Shown here: positions 48,742 to 61,200 of the stretch, piece by piece
Layout of the letters: each line of letters begins with the position of its first letter
How positions within the stretch are numbered: position 1 is the stretch's first letter
From: Edolisoma coerulescens
Taxonomy: Eukaryota; Chordata; Aves; Passeriformes; Campephagidae
Direction of reading: 5' to 3'
DNA: 64,000 nt
Assembly: GCA_013397115.1 (NCBI GenBank)
Contig: VWZW01006262.1
Span: 186,001 to 250,000, forward strand
Translations under genes and position numbers: made by a program
The notes under the pieces: model-generated
What the model saw: the letters and a program-made list of their open reading frames with translations, nothing else
What the model was told of the DNA's origin: nothing
The model's database searches: none

Positions 48742-51250
48742 GAAATATGTTCTTTTGGATTCCGAGTCTTTACAGCACAGTGAAAACATATGACTTAAGG
48801 AGTCTCTGGCCCCAATACATACAGGTCTTGCTTGTTTGTTTTTTAACAAAAACTGAAATGTTTATGTGTAAGTTGCCTCCATCTGCTGGGCTCTAAGCAT
48901 GGTATTAAGTATCACGAGATTCAGTTTTGCCCATTCACAGTTTTATCTTAAGTTGATCTTGTCAGCCAACAAGGGAGAAGTTTGCATTAGCTGTGAGGTT
49001 AGGACCATAAAACTGACTAAGTCAGGGAAAGAAAGTAACCTGACAATATCTCAAGTATGCCCATTGGATCAAGAACACTACACACCATCAATCTCAAAAG
49101 AATACTTCCTTTTCAAAGCTGTCCCTGTGGCTTCATAAGCTTTTGTCTCTGCCAGAAATGCAAGGAGTAATAAAAGAAGACATGGTTCTAAATGCTATAA
49201 TGGATCCAAAGGGAGCACAGATGGGGCAGATGATTACAGGACTGAACTCCCTGCTATGGAAATGGACATATCTGAATAGAAATTTCCCTTCAAAACTTAA
49301 CAATGAGGTTACAGCTCTTGAGGCTGCATAGTGCTGACCAGTACTACTTTTCTGGCACAATTTTCTGTCGTAACTTCAATAAAAATATCAAATTGGTAGT
49401 AGCACCTTTTTTTCAGAGACTCTCTGAAAGACCCATGTATGTCAGGACAACTTTGTGGTTGAGCCCTTCTTCCCAAGCATCTCTTGAGAGCAGAGCCTCC
49501 TGGGAGGAAAAGTGCTAAGAAGTCTGTTAAGGCTTCTAGTGTGTCAGCCATTAACTTGGAAATTCTTTATAAAAAGAGAGTAGCCTGATTTAAAACCTTC
49601 AAATAAATGTTTTTAAATTATTCAAAATATCCTATTTCAAATCCATCTGAGTTAATTCAAAATTTCAACAAAAGAATTCAAAGAACCATAAATGATCTGA
49701 CTGGCATTATAGATTACCTCAAAAATCTTAATTACTGAAAAAATCACAGTTTCTAGTTAAATTGTCAAATAAATTAGAAAAATGTAAACCATTTCCATAG
49801 CATGTTTCACTTATTGTAGCAGACATTAAAAACCTGAAAAAATATCACAGAGAAGTTATTGTTCACATTTTGCAGCATCCAAAATATAAAATGTTTCTTT
49901 TTGTTCTTTTTATGTTTTGCTTCTAAATCTCTAATCATGATATTCTGACAGTTTGTGTGCTTAATCAGTGCTCATTAACACCATTTTTCTACACAGCGCT
50001 GCTAAAAATATTTGTTTGCAGTTGCCCTTGTACTTTGAACTGTGCCATTTCCCATGTACAGCATCCTATGCAGGGAGGCAGAGCATTAATGCCCTGTTCA
50101 GGTAATTCAGAGAACAGTGACACACAGGCATAATTAAATAATGTCATCAGTCTCTGAAGTGAACTCCCTACGGTGAGGCACCGCATGAGAAACCACCTAA
50201 TACGACACCTATGGCTTTCTTACACAAAACTGGCTTTACTGTAATGTATTCCATTAGGAGAGCTGAAGTTTAATGGAAAAATCATTATTTTATTTTATTG
50301 GCATTTCATGGGTAACGTGGTATGAAGCTTCTGCCCAGTGGATCCCGTTATACTTTCATCTGGCTCAATTAAAGAGCTGTCTCTTCTGTCTTTGCCACAG
50401 AGGTGCTAGATCACCATGGTCCTGCCTGTTCAGTGTAATGACTTTAGATGATCTCTGACAACAATGCAGGTTTTGAACTGCTGAAGTCCTCCTGAGCTCT
50501 CCTCTAAAGCCTCTACGGTTTTCAACAGCCACTTTAAAGTGTGGGCATCCAAAGCATGACACGCTGTTCAAGTAATGGTGTCCTCATATACTAAATTGTA
50601 TCTGTCTCTGAGATGTCTGTCCCACAGCTGTGACCCTAAGCATTTTTTCCCATCACATCCTTCTCACCACAGCCATCAGGCAACATGAGATCCCAATCCT
50701 GAGGAAAATGGCTGGGAGAGAGGCTCTTCAGTGTTGCCACCACTCCAACATCAGGTAATGGGCAATATGTACCACACAGGTTGTGACAGCAGGGCAAGGC
50801 TCCAGCTCTAATATCCACTGTTCTTGTCGTATGCTCAAGACAGCTTTTCTCACTGCAAAGCTGGACACATTTGTGGTGCTGCTGTCTCAGGTAATCGCTG
50901 GAGAAGCAGAGAAAGCTGGGACGAAGGACCATTGCACCAGGGTGCCATACATAGCTTGGCTTAGCAGCTTCCTCAGGCTGTCATTCCTTGACAAGGTTTT
51001 TTGCTCCTTTACAGGTCTCCTGCCCTTCCTATTCCTGCCATGTTACGCACGAGCTTGTGGTTTCCTACTTCGTATCCCTATTGCAGTCAGGTTTGCTTTT
51101 TTTTTACCCATTCCTCACTCTGACTCCTTGCCTCTCCTGTACTGTTTTATTTATCTATTTAATGCTGTTCTCATGATTATGGTATTTGGGCACCAAGCAA
51201 CTCGAACAAACTGTCTGTTTCATTGGCTGAAAGTGTTCCCATTTATGTCG

Positions 51251-51263
51251 GTTGCCTGGTAAC
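51251..51263. promoter_or_regulatory. X-box (RFX-like) palindrome GTTGCCTGGTAAC
   Basis: The half-sites GTTGCC and GGTAAC are separated by one base, a full match to the X-box pattern GTNRCC-N-RGYAAC bound by RFX proteins. Eight bases on, GCAACC (51271-51276) pairs with GGTTGC (51250-51255). GTTGC also recurs around 51268 and 51280, giving a small cluster of half-sites. No adjacent promoter is recognised, so the role is inferred from the motif only. Confidence 0.4.
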
Positions 51264-51279
51264 AGCTGTTGCAACCGAA

Positions 51280-52590
51280 GTTGCAAAATTTTTAGTGAAA
51301 AAAGAATCCAGTGCTCCCAAACAGCCTGAACTTGAATAAAACTGCAGACAACAGAGCTGGAATTTTCCACGCTTTGGGGCTCTCCAAAGCTGATCTCTCG
51401 CTGTCAGCTTGAAAAAGTTCAAACAAAACCAAGTTCAGCCTCCTTAAAAGTCCTGTGGGGGAGAAAACAGAAAGCCTCAGTCGTGTCTCTGCTCCTTAAC
51501 TCCTGTCCTTGCCGCACTCACAGGAATGCAAATCATTACCTGAGCCCTGCAGCTGGCTGGAGGCTGCCGGAGAAGCTCGCTCTTGGCTGGAGGGTGCTCC
51601 TGCCTCTCAAAATGGCAACAGAGGGTCTGTCTCTGTCTCTGCCAGTGGTTTCCACCCTGCAGGATTCAGTTTTGAAGCTAAAAGATGTTTCTAATTACAA
51701 GCCTTGCCGAGGCAGGCTGGGAGCTGGGAGGCTGTGTGAATTCAGCTGAGCTGAGGAGACAGCAGAGGGTGTTGGCAGCCAGCCACGTTCCCCACCTTCT
51801 ACCTGGGATGAAACCTTTGTGGCTGCATGCTTGCGGACCCGGACGATGCAGGCAGTACTGCCTCAAATCTGGCCCGCCTGTGTCCCAGAGCCCATCTCAT
51901 ACTTTGTGCCTTCATGGATTGGGAAAACAAACTGAGGAGCAGAGTGATATGAAGGTGATTTTGCTGCTGAAGAAGCAGCTTTGATTCAAAGCCGGAATGC
52001 AGAGGCGCTGAGTAGCAGCGGTGCATTGCAAAGACTGTGTCAGCTCTTGGGCACATGGCACCCTTTGCTGTGGGCTCCGACAGTGCTGGGATGCCTTCCC
52101 TTGGAGCTACTGCAAAACAGCAACAAAACACCTCCCCAAATTACTCTTAGATTTTACAGCACCTTGTAAAAACCCTAATCCTTCTGCTGAGAAGGTAGCA
52201 CCCAGACTTTGCAGGCACAGACTTTCATGTGACCATAAAATTAACTTGAGGGCCAAAATCGTAACTGCTGCAGGAAACTGTGGAAACAGATGAGAAACTA
52301 ACTGTTAACATTATAATGAAAAATCCATGCTATAGAAAACATGAAGAAGGAGCAAAAGATTTCATGGGCCAGTTACAGTAAAAAATAAGAATTTCCACGC
52401 TTTATTGCATTAATTGAAAAGAATCTAAAAACACCGATAACATTATTTCATAGTATTATTAATGATTATTCAGTTTTCAAAGTTATTTAATGATGAATCC
52501 AAATACAAACAAAATTAGTATGACCAGATCATAATCTATTTTAAGAAATATGAATGAGTTGTTGAAACAGCAAGCAAAAGAAATCAGCAT
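51280..52590. other. Non-coding DNA, GC-richer first half
   Basis: The part at 51480-52130 is relatively GC-rich, with overlapping open frames on both strands (up to about 110 codons), none recognised. The part from 52280 is AT-rich. No exon with both good splice sites and a recognisable product could be found. Confidence 0.5.
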
Positions 52591-52591
52591 G

Positions 52592-52614
52592 TGTTTGTTT
52601 GTTTGTTTGTTTGC
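52592..52614. repeat. (TTTG)n tetranucleotide repeat
   Basis: Between five and six TTTG units occur in a row. It is a short microsatellite, probably variable in length. Confidence 0.9.
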
Positions 52615-52850
52615 TTTCTTCCTTATGGAATTAGTGGGTGTATTTCATTCCCAAAGCCTAGCAGAGGGCAAAAAGAGCATTTTGCCATCCATTTAATATG
52701 AGTTCTGGAGGGGTGAGAAGCTGTTCTTAATGCCAACATGAAAACTTCCCCTCTGTGTTTGTCAATATGTGCACAGAGGATAGTGTGTGTAGGGTTTAAC
52801 TGCAGAGTGTTTCAGGGTAACGTTCTCATCACAGGAGAAATCACGGAGAT

Positions 52851-52898
52851 TTTCAAGCCTCAAATAGACCTAAATTTCAAGCCTCAAATAAACCCAAA
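52851..52898. repeat. 24-bp tandem duplication, two copies
   Basis: TTTCAAGCCTCAAATAGACC plus TAAA (52851-52874) is repeated immediately at 52875-52898 with two changes (G/A and T/C). It is a recent slippage duplication. It preserves the reading frame (24 bases) of a plus-strand frame at 52738-52998, but that frame is not recognised as coding. Confidence 0.95.
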
Positions 52899-52899
52899 C

Positions 52900-55800
52900 C
52901 CCACTTTGGGGAAGCTGCAGATATGTATTTGTGCTTCCCAAAGTTTGGCCAGGGTAGCTGACTTTGAGGTTCCTGAAAATCAGGCCTCTTCCATGTGAGA
53001 TTAAAGAAGAGAAACCAAGGACCGTGATGTTAATGGATAACACCAAACAATATTTGCTTAATTGCCATGTCCTTAATTGCTGCTTAAATATAATGAATCA
53101 AAATCATGTATAAGATTTTATTTTTGATCCTTATTGATGTCTGCAATGTGTGTAAACATGTTGGGGAAAAAATATAGCTGAAAAATATTATTTATCATTA
53201 AACAGTGTGTCTTACTTTAAATATCACTATTACAGCCCCCAGCATTATTTTTGCAGTGACTAGAATCATAAGAGTTGTTTTTTCTATTTTGTAGACAGAT
53301 CCAGCACTTGGTAAATACTTGACATTGTTTATACAGGTACAATCTTCATTTATTTTCTGAAAAACCCTTTGGCTTTGCGTGTAGCTAACAGGAACATTAC
53401 TTGCACTTTACCCCCAAATTTCAGATTCCTCTTTTTCATCCTATTAAATGATAGCAAAGGTAAAATCTTATTTGCCCCCAATGTAACATTGAATAAAATG
53501 GACAGTAGGTTTGCCTTGTGGAGTACTGTTGTTCTGGTTTCTTTTCCTTTTTTGTACCTCTCTTCACAGGTGTCTGGGTTTGGTGCATTGCCTCCTCTGT
53601 TATGTACAGCACCCAAGCTGGCTGCCTCAAGCCTTGCAGAAGCTGACTTGGCGCAGTTTTGTCCCCAGCAGACACGTAGTGAGTCAGCAGTGTGGGAAGC
53701 TCTGCAAAGAAGTTTTGGAAGAGTCCACGACAAACACGGTTTTCCTTTGAAGCCAGTGACTTCAGTAGGAAATTATTTTCTTCCCTAGCACAGGAAAGAT
53801 CAGTTTGTTACTGGGACACAGGAGAGAGCTGTCAGCAGAAGTTTATGTCTTGCATCTATTTATTTATTTATCTTTTGTCCATCACTGTGCTTACCTGCTT
53901 TTCTGAAGCCACCCACATTTGCTAATCAGGAAATACCCAGTGCTGCTGTGCAGTGGTCTGTGAAGGGTTCCTTTCTTCTGTCCAGCTCAAAATACCATTC
54001 TTCCTGGCATTGCCAGGAGTCTGGGCTGCAGGTTTAAATCAAGCCCTGTGCATTGCGCTCCTGTTAAGCATAGTGTAACCCCAGTAATGGGACACTACAT
54101 GGTGTCCTTCCACTCCTCGTATCTTCCATAAAGCATGGGAATGGCTCTTCAGGGATGAGGGTGATTTGAGGGGCCTCTTCAGCCTAGTGTGTACTAGCTA
54201 CCAGCTCATCCTGAAAGGCTTGGGACAGCAGAGGTGGGGTTAGGGTGGATATAACCAAGGAGAGGCTGCATGGGGACTGTTGAGGTGAGGAGAGAGTTTG
54301 TCTTGCCTACTGCCTCTGTGCTCACAGGGTGCAGTCAGGGCCGGGCTCCCAGCGGGCACCCAGCGGGCACCAGTGGCAGGGGAAGTCGCAGCAGTAAGTG
54401 ACAAGCAAAGGAAAACTAGGGGCACAGCTCCAGGCACGCTGAGAGGAGCTGGAAAATCTCCTCCTGTTTGCCACACAGACAAGTTTAGGCGGCCTGAGTT
54501 TCTTGCTATAGCTGGTAGAAAGCTGAGAAATCCCTTAGGAGGAAGAGTGTGATAAAATGATGGAGGGCTTTACACAAAGCCTGGAAAGCTGTGACCAGAA
54601 GGCATATATTAATGAGAGACAAGTTGAATTCTCATCTATTCCACCTGTGAATCCTCACTGAAGTCAATGTTGGAAGGCCTAAATGGCAGGAATATCTGAA
54701 AACCACTTGCAGTTTAATTATTGTCAAAAAGCTCTAAGAAGAATTTGAGTGGCTGAGGAGTTACACAGTCTGAATATATATCACCACAGTAAAATCCCAT
54801 TAGATGCAGATGGAACTACAAGAAGGTGATAGCTGGACTACAGAATAAAATACTATTCAAAGACTGATGTAATGTATTTTTCCACTGCAGGGCAGGAGTG
54901 AAACTTCAAGTTATTGTGTAAAGAGAGAAAGAAACTTTGGCCCTCAGGGCTGCAGTAGGAAAGATAGTTTAAAAAAAGATCATTAAAGAAAAATCCCTCT
55001 TGAAGGCTTTGATGTCTATTGATGCAAGGTGCTATTTGTTCTCCTACTGAAGACAGATCTGAAAGACTCTGCAATTACTAATAAATCACTTGCAATATTG
55101 AGCAATTACCAACAATGCAATCGTAAAACAGTGCAATAACTAAATAATTATACGCTTGTTAGGAGAATATGTTATTTGGCTTCTTGGAAAGAAAGGGGAG
55201 GGAGGTGAGAATACAAAAGACAGGATATTGGATACCACACAAATAGCAACAAAATACTCTTTGCAGCCAGAAGGCTGAGTAGTTGTAAATACGCAGGGCC
55301 AAGTGCTAACCCTAGAGAAAATAAGAGCTAGTTTAACTAGTGATAGGATTTTTTTTAATAGGAAGATTAATCTGTCATACAATATGCTGATTATGATGGC
55401 TGGAAAAGCTTTCTTCTGCTGGCCATGTTCTATCCAAACCCAGTCCTGAGAGCACCAACTGTCTCAGTAGTATTTGCTTTATTACTCATCCTACTGATAA
55501 AAGGCTGCTACCTCCACTGGGGCCCCAGGAGCTTCGAGGAGAGCACTGCACTGCAGTCACAAAGGCATGTCCGTGCGAGGCACGGCCCAGCTGGAGCCAA
55601 AGGGAGCAGATTCACACACTCCAGAGGCAGCTCAAACCCCTGCTGATGCATGGAGGCCACTCTTTCCATACCTGGTAATAGAGGGATTGGGAGTGCTCGG
55701 GTTTTAAATATGCTGCACTGGGCTAAAAAAGCCCAGAGGAATGGGGAGCAAAATGGCAAGCTCAGGTTTCATCAGAAGAAACTGGTTACGATGGTAGAGA

Positions 55801-58250
55801 GAGAAAACAGCTCTGTTGTTTAGATTTTCCCCTCAATGAATTTGTGATTATTCCAGAAACAGCTGGAGAAAACATCTGCATAAATGAATTGCTTCTTGGA
55901 AGGAAAGGTGTGTATCAGTTACCAAAAGTCAGGGCGATAGTCAGGTGTTCAGCTGTTGCCTTAGGTGTGAAAGCTGAAATACAATGGAAAAGAATGAAGA
56001 TTTTGAAATGCTGTTGGGAAATACTGCAAAGTGCTGTAGAAGCAGAAAGCACACTGTATACACTAAAGAAAAATATCTGTTGTTAAAGAGATCAAGAAAT
56101 CATAGCTGAAGGATTTTGGATATGTTCAAGGATTAGGGACCATCTGGAAAAAGGATCATGTGAGGGACTGTCTGTGGTAAAACATTAAAGGAAAGGCAGG
56201 CTGCTGTGCATGCCTGACCCAAATAGTTTTGTAGGCACAGTCTACATAAGTAGAGCACAATTTATGGAGCAGGCTGGAGACTGATACTCCTGTAAAGCAC
56301 AATGTCATTCTTGGAATATCAAGCAATCCTTTTCAACAGTGATGGCAAAGTACAAGAGGAAGGCAAAGAGAAGTAGGCTGTGAGTACTAGGAGAGCCCAG
56401 ACTCCAGTAGCCAAGGGCTATGCTCCCTTCCTCTTCCTGAACAAAGGAAAGGAGGGAGGGCTCTGCTCTAATCCTCCTTCTGGCATGCATTTTAAATAAA
56501 TCCTTTGTGGTCAGGGGAGGGGAACAGACACTTATACACTCTCCTCCTTCTGCAGCTGAAGGTAATGCAGCTGGCAACAGGCACAGCATCTCTTTCCACT
56601 GAGTCCTCTCTCCACCCTGCCGTGTTGCTGGAGAGATTGATTTGTGATCTCAGAGACCAAAATTTCCTCTCTCTTTGAGTTCCCTCAAGGCTGATCTGGC
56701 CTTGGACCCCACAAGTTTTCCATGTTTAGAGAAAATCCTTCAGCTTAGGGGAATGAATGGGTAAAAACTTCCAGCATTTGTAGCTCATATGACTGGACAG
56801 TATAAAATAGCCTGAAAGGAAGAAAGGGAAAAGGCAAGAGAAAGTAAACAGAAAACTGCGAATTGATGAGAATCTTTTTAAAAGCCTGCACCTTTAGCTG
56901 TGATGTAAATGGTCTTCTCATGGATTTTGTGCTGAAATTGACATTTTAAAATCACATATATTAACTAAAATTATAGATACTGGCCAGATTACGGCAAATA
57001 TAGATGTTGCCATTAGCAGTCACAGAAAATGGCTGCATAAAAAACCCCCAAAAAACCCCGAAACAACTAATGAAACCCAAAGTAAAAGAAATGAATGTTA
57101 AAAGCTAGAAGTAAACAGAATCTAGAAATTACATACTATTAAATAGAAACCAGTGGTGGCCCTTGAAAGCTCGCTTTTTTCTCTTGGATAATCAAAGGCC
57201 ATATTGTGCCTTTAGGCACAGCTTTGAGTAAGGAGAGATGAATAAATTGCATCGCTACAGGAGTAGCCTGAGGGTGGAAGAACAGAGAGCCAGTGTAACA
57301 TCCCCTTGCTCAGATCGGTAAGCAAACACAGCTCTGCTGTGCAGCAGTTCCGAGCCACCCTGGGAAGTGAGCAGCACTCTCCTGAGGAAGGGTGACAGTG
57401 TCCGGCATCGTGGCCGGGAGAGCAAATCATCACTATAAGGCTGTCACGGCACATGAGAGCATCCCATGGACATGGGCTCTAAAACACATATTAAACACAA
57501 GACGTTCTGTATCAGAACGAATTTGACAGACCCCGGGATCTTAACCTGAATCTCCTTGATCAGTGCTGTAGTAAAGGGCTGAACCTTCGTTTTCTTCTCT
57601 AGCTCGAGAGGAGAATTCCTCATGTGCAACTGCTAAAGATTTTTGGCTACAAATCCCTGTGAGGAAAAAGTTAAGCGTGAGTGATTTTCAGGGCAGCCTA
57701 TGTGCTCCTGCATAACCTCAATTTACCATATACCCTATTTTACATTGAGCTACCCGGAGATGAGCAAGATTGTCATGGAGTGGTGGCTCAGACCAAATCC
57801 CAGGTGATGGTACACAGCTGATACTATCACAGAGTTAACAAACCCCTACTTTGTAGTTTAGCTATGGAGAATCAGGGAGAGTCCAGAGCTAGGCATGCTC
57901 TCTACCATATCACTGCCCGGTAACATTCCCTATCACAGAACATGTCTTCCACAAAGTGCTGCGTCTTTCTGTTCTGTTGCAGAGCAGAAGATGACTTTGG
58001 TCCTTCTTGGATGTCCTGGAGAAACATCTTGTTGATCCTGGACAAGATGCATCACAGAGCAAGAATGAAACTCTGATAAATGGGACCTTAGTGTTTGTTG
58101 GTCATGAACCACAAAATCACCCTTCATGCGAAATGAGGTGGAGATTGCAGTGAAGCAGAATGTAGTTGTCAAAGTGAAAACAGTGAGTAAGATTCTTTTG
58201 AGATATGTGAACACAAAAAAGAAATCTAAGATTATGCTTTTAAGTTAGCT
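52900..58250. other. Unique non-coding DNA, no gene recognised
   Basis: AT-rich block 53030-53230 has several homeodomain-like CTTAATTGC strings. The GC-rich patch 54320-54400 contains an 11-bp tandem pair at 54350-54371. The two longest frames, plus 53369-53788 (139 codons) and minus 53350-53733 (127 codons), lie opposite each other and match nothing known. No transposon or RNA gene was recognised. Confidence 0.55.
54350..54371. repeat. 11-bp perfect tandem pair
   Basis: CAGCGGGCACC occurs twice in direct succession in a local GC-rich patch. This is a minor slippage duplication. Confidence 0.9.
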
Positions 58251-58259
58251 TCAAAAGTC

Positions 58260-61200
58260 TTTTCTTTCTCTCTCTTTCTTTATGTCCTAGAGATTGTATC
58301 ACTAAGGTGTTTACATAACTTTGTGGCTGAGAACCATTTTAAAGAAGTCTTTAAATATGTAACTTTTGTACATAAATCTCCCCTAGGGCTTTATTAAGAT
58401 TTTCCTTCCCCTCTGGATTTCTCTGAACATACCTTTGGTTTTTTTGAGGGACTAATTTCTACACCTGCCAAACTTTTGAGAATGTTAGTATCCTTTGGAC
58501 CTATTTAGACAGAGCCATCTCCTGCCCACACTGTAAACAGAGCTTGTTATCAACAGCTCTTATGCTTAATTAACTGCAAACAAATCATTATCCGATGAGC
58601 AAAACATTCCTCTCCACACTGTGGGGTGGGGTTTGGCCCTCAATGTTCAGCTCTTCTGCACTCAGCCTTTTCTTTTGCAGGCGCGCATCCACTGCCGGGT
58701 ATCCCTGATGCCAGCGGGCGCTGAAGGATGCCCAGGTCCTTCCAGCAGGGGCTGGTGCAGCCCAGCTGGCTGCCCAGCTCAGGAGAAGGCTTGGCCAGCT
58801 CCATACCTGTCCTGGAGGGCCAGCAGGGAGCAGGGATCCTTTCTCATCTGAAGCCCGCCTAAACTAACTGAAAGTGAATTTTTCCCATCTGGTTGCAGAC
58901 TTTTATTTTGATATTACAGGGGGTATAGTACTGGATATTCAAGCAAACTCTTCTTTCAGATCCTTATAGAGCATAGATATTAAAAAAAATGTATTTCTTG
59001 AGCTAAATCAATATAGTTATATGAGCAGAAAGAAAATCCAAGGTGAACTAGGGGTGGCATCATGAATGGAAACTGAGAATCACCTTGCTTTGCAAGTCTC
59101 ACAATTTATTTATTATTTCAACTTTAAATTAGGTTCAAATTAAACTTTTGCAAGAACCTGATTTTATATAGATTGTAAACAGATATTTTATATTGTATTT
59201 TAAAAAATTCTACCGCAGTTTCCAAGAATATTTGTTAGTTTGCTTTCCCTTTATTCACCAACATTATACCACTGAGACTTGGCAGTGAAAGTGGTTTTAT
59301 TGATTTTCATTATCCAAGCTGGGAGGAATGCAAAATATAAACAGCAGAAATTATGACCCTTTTTGCCTTTAGTAATTGAAGGGTTTACTGGTAACAACAT
59401 TCAGTAAGTAGCAAACAAATATATTTTACTGTGTTACCAGAAAAAAAGTTTGAAAAATCACAAGCCAGATCTCCAGGGATTATGAGATTGATTTAAATGA
59501 TAAACTTTTTTTATTTTCTTTTCATCTGGTTCAACTTTATCTCCAAATCCATTCCAGTCTCTGAAACCCCAGAACAAAACACACCTGCAATAATAACATC
59601 TTAAGGCTCTTTTAGGACTTTTTCAAGTTCCTGAACTCAGATTGATTGTATTCCTCTTACATGGTTTATTAATGCCAGAAAAGAGACTGAGCCAATAGTG
59701 CTCTAGGAGCATCTTCTTCGGCAACCCTGGCAACTGATGTCAAATAGTTAAATGCCTAATGGGTGATGGTGTAGGAAGGGGACACTGCTCAGAGCCAAAA
59801 ACTAAAGGTCAACACTTGTGTTGTCTTAGCAGCAAAACTAGGAAAAATTCCTTGGTGTTTTTAAGCAGGTTGCTTAACCAGTCCATGTCTGCTGGCACAG
59901 CGATTGCGAATCTTCACTGACAATTGCTGATTGTTTTGGGATCTTTAGACAAAGCCTCACAGGTATAAAAGTAAAGTGCTGATTATCCTTATTGCAATCT
60001 CCAGTTGTAGCAGAGAAAGTGTATGAGCCATTCAACTTAGAAAAATATTATTTCAGAAGTTTTAAATTCTACTCCTCTGGCTGGCACTGTGCTCATGCAG
60101 TGCCACTGTGGGAATGAATGGCCAGGGAGGGCAGGGATGTTAGTGGGGCTGCGTTACAGGCACAGTGTCTGCCCAGCAGGAACCTGCCAGCAGTACCACT
60201 GTGAGCCGGGGCAGGCATGGAGCTGTGACCCCACTGCTGTCCTGTGAAACATCACAGGTCAGATGGGAGCCCTGTGCTTTCACAGGGAGGGCTGACCCAG
60301 CAGAAGGGACGACATTGTAAAGGGAGCTTATACCTGGCCAGCACCTTGTGTGGTGGCTGTAGAGTTTCCCATTCAATGCTCAGGAACTGAGTGTACAGAT
60401 CTGACAGCCCACAGCCTGTGTGGAGAGGAGCCAGAGGGGATGTCAGACCACTCAGTTATAGGACAAACTCACATAAAAAGTGCAATAAATTAGCTAAGGC
60501 ACTCATTTGGGCAAAGAGCTTACTGTGGTTGATCAAAGTGGAGGTCTTGTCCACTCCCCTTTCTGCTCCCAGCTGTTGGGCCTTGCCCCCAGCCCTTGCC
60601 CTTTAGCATGCTGTGGGGTGTGTCAGAAGCTTCCCTGCATGGCCTTTGCTTGCCAACAAAGCAGAAAACAATGTTTTCCTTTTTCCTGTGTTAGTTTTCT
60701 ACCACACTGATGCACTGAAATGGTTCATGGAGATATCCAAGAAGCATCAGGTGGGAAAGGATGATGGAAAGGGAAGAAGGCAAGAGTAGTAATGCTCAGT
60801 GACAATGAGTTGTTAAATCTGCTCATCCCCTCTCAATGAAACTGATACCTGAATGTTATGAATATTATCTCATGGATATGTATTTGTGTCTGAAACTCCT
60901 AACCAGGCTGCCTGCAAAGACTGTAACCTGATATAAATCAAAAGAAAAAGGCTGCTGTCTTGCTGTGCCATGTTCTCCCTCGGGCCAGCACAGGATTTAA
61001 ACCCCATTATAGAACTGAGTTCTGATTTCTCCTGATTTTCTGGTTTCTGCAGAACTGATTTGGCTGAAAGCTAATCTGGCAAAAAAATTAATTTCCACAG
61101 CATCTCATTGCACAGACCTACAACTGTGTGTGCTGGCATATGAAAGGGAATGGATGAGAACAAACAGCTGGGGACAGGAGGGAGCAGAAGTCCTCCTCTG

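Larger units (their letters stand above)
47930..51245. other. Non-coding DNA with A-rich tracts
   Basis: This stretch contains the AAAC-rich region and poly-A listed separately, AT-rich sequence at 49560-49980, and short unrecognised frames. Sequence at 50520-50600 is faintly reminiscent of an old antisense LINE but too diverged to call. No gene was recognised. Confidence 0.5.

Noticed and set aside
50520..50600. Old antisense CR1/L3 fragment
   Set aside because: Only scattered words resemble the consensus, too weak to separate from chance by eye.
58621..58851. Exon following the TTTTCTTTTGCAG acceptor at 58680
   Set aside because: The downstream frame is proline- and alanine-rich without a known domain, and no donor of quality closes it.
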